Part shown: one piece after another, positions 57,562 through 64,000 of the stretch
Numbering within the stretch: position 1 is the stretch's first letter
How the letters are laid out: each line of letters opens with the position of its first letter
NCBI GenBank assembly: GCA_030272155.1
Contig: CP126201.1
Location: forward strand, 4,512,501 to 4,576,500
DNA: 64,000 nucleotides
DNA from: Tetradesmus obliquus
Lineage: Eukaryota > Chlorophyta > Chlorophyceae > Sphaeropleales > Scenedesmaceae
Reading direction: 5' to 3'
Position numbers and translations under genes: made by a program
Notes under the pieces: generated by a model
Database searches by the model: none
What the model was told of the DNA's origin: nothing
What the model saw: only the letters and a program-made list of their open reading frames with translations

Positions 57562-60500
57562 ATGAAGCCGCACGCTCGTGCGAGCCATCCAGAGACGTTG
57601 CTCGTAGCCGACTGCCGCCTGCAGGACAACGAGGAGGAGAAACCCAAGGTACTCAGCAGCATCAAGCAGCAGTAAGCAAAGCTTTCCGCTGAATCTGGCA
57701 GCTGGGCTCAAAACAACTGTACACACGATGTGCATAACGTGGAAATGTATGAACCATCCATCAGCAGACGACGAGCAGACGACGAGCAGTGCAGCAGGGC
57801 AACCTGTCACGTCATGGCTCCACCACCCCTGCTGCTTCCACCTAGTCTGCTTCTGCAGCGGGTGGTGGTGGTGGTGGTGCTCTGAGATCTGGCACTGGAT
57901 GAATGTGTTGCTGTTGCTGCTGCTTCTGCTGCTGCTGCTGTTGTTGAATATGATGCTGCGCCTGCTACCGCTGCTGCCCGTTACTTCCCATGCCGCAGAA
58001 CATGCCTTGGTGGAAGGATGAAACAGTCCTGCAAGTGGGGTCGGCGCTGCTGTGTGAGTGCAGCTTGGCAGCAGCAGCAGCAACAGCAGCAGCAGCACAG
58101 AGGCTGGCAGGGATGAGGAAAGGTCACACATGCAGGTGGCTGTCGCCACTGACGACGGAAGCCAAACACCACGTACCACATATCAGCACGATAGTAAGCG
58201 AACAGCGTCATGTGCTGGTCAGCAGTGTACTGCGGCTCCCATGTTGCTGTTCTACAAGGGGTGGTGCAGCAATGTACTCAAAAATTATACGCGTGCCATT
58301 TCATTGCTGCACTATGTGCACCTGCTGTCGTACCAGGTGGTTCAGCCATTTACATCCATCATTGTGGCTTGTCACAGCAGTGGAGGCATCGTCGCTGCTG
58401 AGAGGTGTAAACTGCAACCTGACCATGCAACGCAACCGCACAACTCTCGTACTAGCTCAATGGTGCTGCCTCCTGCTGCTGCTGTTGTGCAGATGCTGTT
58501 GTTGCGACAAGCATGAGCATAATCAACCGGCTGTGCCTCCTGGTCTTCCCGCTACCAACCGTGGTGCTGCTGGTGCAAATGGCATCGACAATGGTCATAC
58601 TATACCCGCTGCTGCTGGCGCACGTGCTCAACTTCAGTCTTTTTAATCCCCGCCGCTTCAAGTCTCTGCTTGGGATAAGCTTCCTATACACGGCCAACAC
58701 TGCCTTTGCTCTGTTTGGACTCAAGGGCATGAACCTGCCAATGTGAGTGTGCAGTCCTCAATTAGGTTGTGATAATGTGCTGTGAAGTGACGGGACGCAG
58801 GATGCACGTGTCGCTCGCAGCTGTCAATGCACGCACCTGCACGGATGTGCTGTCCAACCCCTCGGGCTGCATGTACACATACATCCATTAACCAATCTGC
58901 CGCTCCCCCATCGTACACACCAAACTGTCATCCACTCAACCTGCCTGTGTCCTTCTGCAGGTACACTGCCATGAGGCATGTAGAGCTGGTAGCTTGGTTA
59001 CACATGCGTTATGTTTTTGAAGTGACACAGTGTGGAGTTTGTCAGGAAGGGCCACATGCAACTGCACGGCAGTGGCCCTTGTGTGCCTGCACAGCTCCTG
59101 ACAAACTGCACACTGCGTCAATTTGAAAACATAACACATGTGTAACCAATGTCAACGCTGTACGCTTGCAGGTACATTGCGATCAAGCGCCTCACTCCAA
59201 TGTTTATCCTCATCATCACATCCGTGTGGAAGCGCAAATGGCCGCACCCCCGCATCACACACAAAGCCAACACACTTTGCGCAATGCTTCACTCTGCAGG
59301 TACACTGCCATCAAGCGCCTCACCCCCATGCCCATCCTCGTCATCAAATCTGTGTGGAAGCGAAAGTGGCCGCAGCCGCACATAACACACCAAAAACTAA
59401 CACACTTTATGCAATGCTGCACGCCTGCAGGTACACGGCGATCAAGCGCCTCACTCCAATGACCATCCTCGTCATCAAATATGTGTGGCCGCAGCGGTGC
59501 AACACACACAAAACTAACAGCAAACCAACACCAATCTTGCAACGCTGGCCATCTGCAGGTACACTGCCATCAAGCGCCTCACTCCAATGACCATCCTCAT
59601 CATCAAGTCCGTGTGGAAGCGGAAATGGCCGCACCCCCGCATCACTGCCTCTGTGGGCCTGGTGGTGGTGGGCTGCCTGGTGGCTGGCGCGGGTGACCTG
59701 TCATTTGACGGCACGGCCTACCTGTTTGCCTTTGGCAGCGTGCTGGTGCAGGCGCTGTACCTGCTGCTGGTGGAGTTCCAGGTGCGCTGCAGTGTAGTAC
59801 CGAGTTGCTTTGAAGGGCAAGCGGTACACTTTTCATCCAGAGCAGCAGTACGTAGTCACATTGTTATAGTAATAGCGTGCGGTTACGTAAGTGTGCAAAA
59901 GCCATCCGGCTATCTTGCTGGCATGTTGGTTTGAGTTGTGCATCGCGTTATGGTCTTTGACGCCCAAGCGACGTCAGGTGTTGTCCCCTGCTGTGGTGAA
60001 AGCTGAGCTGGCTATGCTGTGTGCTGTGTGCTGCAGAGTGATATGTATGCGTATATTCACCATCGTTTTTTCCAGGAGGAAAAGTGCAAGTTTGACCCCT
60101 ACTGGAAGAGGCCGAGCTCGCTGTGCTGCATGCTGTGTGCTGTGTGCTGCAGAGTGATCTGGCTGGCGCGTCGACCTCGCAGCTGCTTTGGTGCAACGCC
60201 ATGCAGTCGCTGCCGCTGCTGTGAGCACGGTGCTGTTTTGCTCTAAGCACACTTGGCATGCTGCCTGCCGCGGCCTGCGCTGTGCTGCTGCAGAGTGACG
60301 TTGCTGGCGCGTCGACCTCGGAGCTGCTCTGGTACAACGCCATGCAGTCGCTGCCGCTGCTGCTGCTCATCACAGCAGCCAATGGTGACTTCACGCGCGT
60401 GGCGCAGCACATACAGAGCGGCAGTGCGGCGCATGGCGCGTGGTACTTTTACTTCATGGTGGTGGCTGCATCAACAATGGGGTGCCTGCTGAATTACAGG

Positions 60501-61189
60501 TGGGTCTGCAGAGATGCACAGATCAATGTTTTTCCTGACATTCAACTGGTTTTGTGTTGGCATGTTGCTTGGCGTGCATGCCTATCAAGTAAGGCGGGTG
60601 CTGCCTGGGCTGTTGGTGGTGGCGAACAGTTGTACACAAATGCGCTGCAGTTTATGTCGGCAGCGGCTTTTGCCAGCAAGGAAAGCGGGATTGTCTGCCC
60701 AGCCGCCATCAGCAGCTGTGGATCAAACTGCTGCATCTCTGCTTGGTTGCTGCCAGATGCGCCACTAACTTAGTGCTTCGATATCTCACCCGAACTAAAG
60801 CAACCTTCCCCTGCCCATTTGTCTGCCTGCCTGGCTCCCTGCCTTGCAGCATGTTCCTCTGCACGATGCACAACAGCGCGCTGACAACGACCATCGTGGG
60901 CGTGCTGCGGGGTGTGGTGACAATCGTGTTGGGCTTCTTTGTAGACACTGTGAAGTTCCACGTGCTCAACATCCTGGGGCTCACTCTGAATACGTTGGGA
61001 GGCGTGTGGTACACTTGGCTCAAGTACCTTGAGAAATACGGGTTGGGTCCAGTTATCAGCAGCAGCAAGCAGCAGCAGCAGCAGCAGGAGTATGTCAAAG
61101 TACAAACGGAGGAGGATTGGGCGGATGGCGGCGGCAGTGCGGAGGGCCACGTTAGTGAAGGAGTGCACAGGCGCGACCATGCTGTGTAG
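57562..61189 (+). CDS. SLC35-type nucleotide-sugar transporter
   Basis: Member of the drug/metabolite transporter superfamily, probably exchanging a nucleotide sugar for the nucleoside monophosphate across the Golgi or ER membrane. Six in-phase exons give 386 residues: 57562-57648, 57999-58053, 58493-58742, 59559-59781, 60294-60499, 60850-61189. About ten hydrophobic helices are visible, from VLQVGSALLYAVVATSMSI through LPTVVLLVQMASTMVILYPLLL, ASVGLVVVGCLVAGAGDLSF, MQSLPLLLLITAA and the last helix pair around VVTIVLGFFVD and LTLNTLGGVWYTWLKYLEKY. Typical features include NPRRFKSLLGISFLYTANTAFALFGLKGMNLPMYTAIKR split at the Met-Tyr junction. The cytosolic tail has a short poly-Gln run and ends RRDHAV. 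It is closest in pattern to SLC35D-like carriers; the substrate cannot be told. Exons 4 and 5 have tandem acceptor copies. Confidence 0.84.
58961..59650 (+). repeat. Five tandem copies of transporter exon 4 acceptor junction
   Basis: TGCAG followed by YTAIKRLTPM-type coding starts at 58961 (short), 59172, 59300, 59431 and 59559; the last four are spaced 128-131 bases. The middle copies carry about 60-100 bases of exon, up to KSVWKRKWPHPRIT. Only the last continues into the next membrane helix. Confidence 0.95.
60031..60360 (+). repeat. Three copies of transporter exon 5 acceptor junction
   Basis: GTGCTGCAGAGTGA starts exon-like sequence at 60037, 60153 and 60294. The second copy matches as far as ASTSELLWYNAMQSLPLL with small changes, then ends in TGA. 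The third is the used exon. Confidence 0.9.
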
Positions 61190-62421
61190 AGCTGCATCAT
61201 GCATTTGATGTGTCCTGCAAGGGGCATTGCCGCTTACTAGTCCTTGGACTGGGTTGGCAACGCATCAAAGATGCATGCACATGTGCATACCGTACCCACT
61301 GGTGAGCTGTTCTTGGTTGCATTGATATTGTGTCTACCTGGCTGTTATGCCCCGCACAGTGCTGAGTACAGCTGCATCAGCAGGAGAAGCCCTGATTGAT
61401 TGAGAGGCCTGGTAGGCCACTTGCTGCAGTCACACTATGCTCTCTGCATGCGCATGCATGCAAGCAGTTGCACCCAGCTGCAGGCGCTCAGGGCTGATGT
61501 ATGGATTGAACTTGTCGGCACAGCCGGCAGTGTGTAGGCACCGATACGCATCTGATGCGGCGCTACCTGCACCCCACGCGCGGTTCTGCAGGTTCATCCA
61601 TTGCAGCTTGCGGGTCTACCATGTGGCAGGGCTGTGATTAAGCTTATGCTGGCAGTGCAACACTGCGAAGCGATTTGCGCCAGCCTGGTGCTTGTTCCCC
61701 AGCTGCCGCCACTTCCTGTTGGTGCTCGTCCCTGCTGTATAGCAGATTAAGACATGTCTTAACAGGCCGTTACTGCAGCTTCAACTTTTTGATTACTTTA
61801 AATTTACCTTACAGAAACTTGAAGTTGGCAGTGGGTGCGGCCGGCTGTGCATGCAAGCGTTATCAGCAAGGTGGTCTTTGGCGCGTGGTGCATGATGCAG
61901 GTGGGAATTGGTGTTTGCTACCTATCATCTGCTCCGCATGCGGTCAGTCTTGCAGTCAAGCGCATTCACGCCATGCTATCCTAGTAGGATTTGCACGTGC
62001 TGCGGTTCCTGCATGTGTAAATTGGATCTGCTTGGCTGCCATTACGCTCATCAGTGAGGACATTCAGGTTCATCATCATTCGCATTTGCCTCAGACACCG
62101 TGTCACAGATATTTCAGAGTGACTGTCTGTTGCGGCTACCGTGCTGTGCTGTCGGTGGCAGTACAGCTGCTTTGCATGCAGGCTGGAGGTGAGCCGGCCG
62201 AGAGGTTGCAGACTTAGTATGTAGAGCTGAGTGGCAGCGTAGGCAGCATGAATGTCGGGGCTCGCTAGCCTAGCTGTTACATTTGCGATTTGAACAAGAG
62301 TGACACGCTTGCGAGGGGATGCCTGGCACGAATCACAACCTCCGTGTGCTGTTGCAGGGAGACATTGAAATCATTTGATTGCTGCAGTAGATCACCGCTG
62401 TATATGTGAGGCTCCGATCAA
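61190..62421. other. Intergenic region, no gene seen
   Basis: Only short unsupported frames. It should contain the transporter 3' flank and the promoter of the next gene. Confidence 0.5.
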
Positions 62422-63655
62422 ATGGAGGTGTCCAGGGAAGCCCCATACATGCTCCAGTTGCAGCTGGAAAGCTTGTCTCGCGGAAGCATAGACTATTACG
62501 AAGGAGGTGCCGTTGCTGGGTCAGTGCTCAAACAGTTTCGCGTGCTGCTCCGCCTGGGCAGGCATGCAGACATCCTGCACCTAGTACAGCAGCCTCAGCT
62601 GGCGACAGCGCTGGGCCTAGCTTTGCAGCACACAGTGGAGCTGCTGTTCGAGCACGTGGAGCAGATGAAACTCACCACTGGCATTGTTGCCAGCATAGAG
62701 CATCTGATTGACTTCGTTGTCGAGCTGTTTGCCTCGTGCAACAAGTGGGGCGGGCCAAACACCGCCATCAGCTCTCTGCTGGTAGCGCGCCAGCTGGCAG
62801 AGTCAGGTGGGCTTGCACGCTGTGCAAGATGATCACTTCAAAAGCTGCAATACAGATATCTCCTGTACACCATGTGTCGTCAGTTTACCTATGGAGCTGT
62901 GTATACACACACAGCTGCAGCAGCGGCACAAATGCATGCTGGGCGCGCGAGGCTAGCGCACATGAGCAATGCAAGTACATGCGGCACGTGATTGGCCTGG
63001 CAGTAGCTGCTGAGCTGGCATGTTGCGCATCTCAACTGGGACGCGTGCCTTGATCTCTGAGTGCTGCTGCTGCTGCCGCTGCTGCTGCTGCTGCTGCTGC
63101 TGCCCAATGCCTCAACCACCTGTCTTGCAGAACTGCTGCACTACTTGGCACACTACTGCAACACAGGAGCACAGCGGCTGCAGCAGCTGGCACTTGACCT
63201 GGCGTCTGCAGAGCAGCAGCAGCAGCAGCAGCGGAGCAGGATGGAGGAGTATGCAAACCTGTACCGTGCCGGCATGCTGCTGCAGCGCATCTACCTGGCT
63301 GTGTACGAGGCGTGGCCAGGCAAGCTGCTTGCAGGAAACACCATCGCCGCATGTTTCAAGCCAGCAATGCTGCTGCTGTCTGAATTGTCACGTGGCGGTA
63401 TAACTGTGGCCATACGCCCTCCCAGCCGGCATGGCAATGCCAGCAGCAGCAGCAGCGGCAGCAGCAGCAGCAGCGTTGGCAGCTGCGATGAAGACACACT
63501 CAGGAGCACCACCATAGCAATGATAACGTGGATCAGGCTCCTGGCCGAGCGCCTGCATGCAAACATTGCGGGGCAGCAGGTGTAGGCGCTGCTGCAGCAG
63601 AGCATTCAGCTGCTGGCTGAGCCTGCGCTGTACAAGCTGCTGGCGGTGGGGCTAG
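62422..63655 (+). CDS. Unrecognised helical protein, incomplete, with in-frame TAG
   Basis: Two exons are seen: 62422-62806, and 63131 to at least 63579 (or 63655 if the TAG is passed). I recognise no family. The product looks soluble and all-helical (QFRVLLRLGRHADILHLVQQPQ, LGLALQHTVELLFEHVEQMK, a Gln run, MEEYANLYRAGMLLQRIYLAVYEAWPGK) with a Ser/Gly linker, perhaps an alpha-solenoid. The frame of exon 2 meets GTGTAG at 63580-63585, then continues open as ALLQQSIQLLAEPALYKLLAVG to a good donor at 63656. Further exons probably lie beyond the window. The start at 62422 is the only in-frame Met near the exon beginning. Confidence 0.55.
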
Positions 63656-64000
63656 GTGAGCACTTGTGGTTTCATCATGTGCCTTGGCATGATCTGCAGC
63701 AGCAAATAGGCTGCTAGTTGCTGGTCAACAGTGCCCTGCATGGAAATACAGGTTCGGGGGCGCCTAGGTGAGGGGCCTGATTTGTTAGGCATGCACAGCA
63801 GCATTGATTGAAATGTTTGCCGCCTGCAGTGCCAAGTTGCTTGGTGAAATTGTACGTCACTGTAGAGAGCACAGCTGTTGCAGCGTGGGTTGAAGCGGAG
63901 TTGCGTGAGTTAGAAAGTGTTTATCAGGCGTTGCTCAAGTTTAACAGACGTTGCATGCAGGAAGTCGCACGTGGCCTTCGATACACTGTAGCACGCGCGC
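63656..64000. other. Probable intron sequence at right edge
   Basis: Follows the donor GTGAGC. No further exon that I can assign before the window ends. Confidence 0.4.

Noticed and set aside
58961-59650. Mutually exclusive exons in the transporter
   Set aside because: The upstream copies lack a matching donor at the exon end and stop resembling the exon after at most about 100 bases, so they are truncated junction copies.
62422-63600. TAG recoded as glutamine, as in some ulvophycean algae
   Set aside because: Both kinases, the cyclophilin and the transporter end naturally at TAG, so the standard code applies. The isolated TAG near 63583 needs another explanation.
1-64000. tRNA, rRNA or snRNA genes
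   Set aside because: No cloverleaf-like segment or conserved rRNA/snRNA stretch was recognised by eye. A covariance-model search would be needed to exclude them.

Overview
This is nuclear DNA of a green alga. It is GC-rich and intron-dense, with GT-AG introns, very many CAG/CTG runs, TGTAA-type polyadenylation signals behind several genes, a plastid-targeted acetyl-CoA carboxylase subunit, and a TmcB-like PAS/multi-membrane-span protein of a kind abundant in chlorophytes. The class Chlorophyceae (perhaps Sphaeropleales) is an inference, not a demonstration. Stops are standard: TAA and TAG both end genes. All exon chains below were built by hand from splice sites, reading phase and recognisable protein motifs; boundaries may be off by a base or two.

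Layout. 1-2739 (-): TSR3, an 18S rRNA modification enzyme, cut by the left window edge. 3198-5805 (+): biotin carboxyl carrier protein of plastid acetyl-CoA carboxylase. 7321-13204 (+) and 19585-26323 (-): two paralogous receptor-like protein kinases in convergent orientation, sitting on the arms of a giant inverted duplication. Its inner arms (about 13.2-16.09 kb and 16.70-19.58 kb) are nearly identical. They flank a 613-bp centre made of two direct 301-bp copies, and each arm carries a candidate unknown multi-exon gene read outward. 27742-29314 (-): small secretory thioredoxin-like protein. 30695-36499 (+): alpha/beta-hydrolase-like protein. 37230-52879 (+): one gene of about 42 exons for a 2,228-residue TmcB-like PAS/membrane protein. 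53504-57069 (+): cyclophilin. 57562-61189 (+): SLC35-type nucleotide-sugar transporter. 62422 to the right edge (+): unrecognised protein with an odd in-frame TAG.

The most striking signal is recurrent. In seven of the recognised genes one or more exon-intron junctions are duplicated in tandem inside the intron. Units are about 75-250 bp and carry the splice site plus the adjoining 20-100 bases of exon. Up to five copies occur, usually with splice dinucleotides intact. Acceptor-side copies lie upstream of the true exon and donor-side copies downstream. This looks like a genome-wide process generating decoy or alternative splice junctions. The TmcB-like gene, with about 41 introns, shows none that I could see.

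The genes do not form a pathway. They are independent housekeeping or signalling genes (rRNA modification, fatty-acid synthesis, signalling, ER redox, protein folding, Golgi transport).
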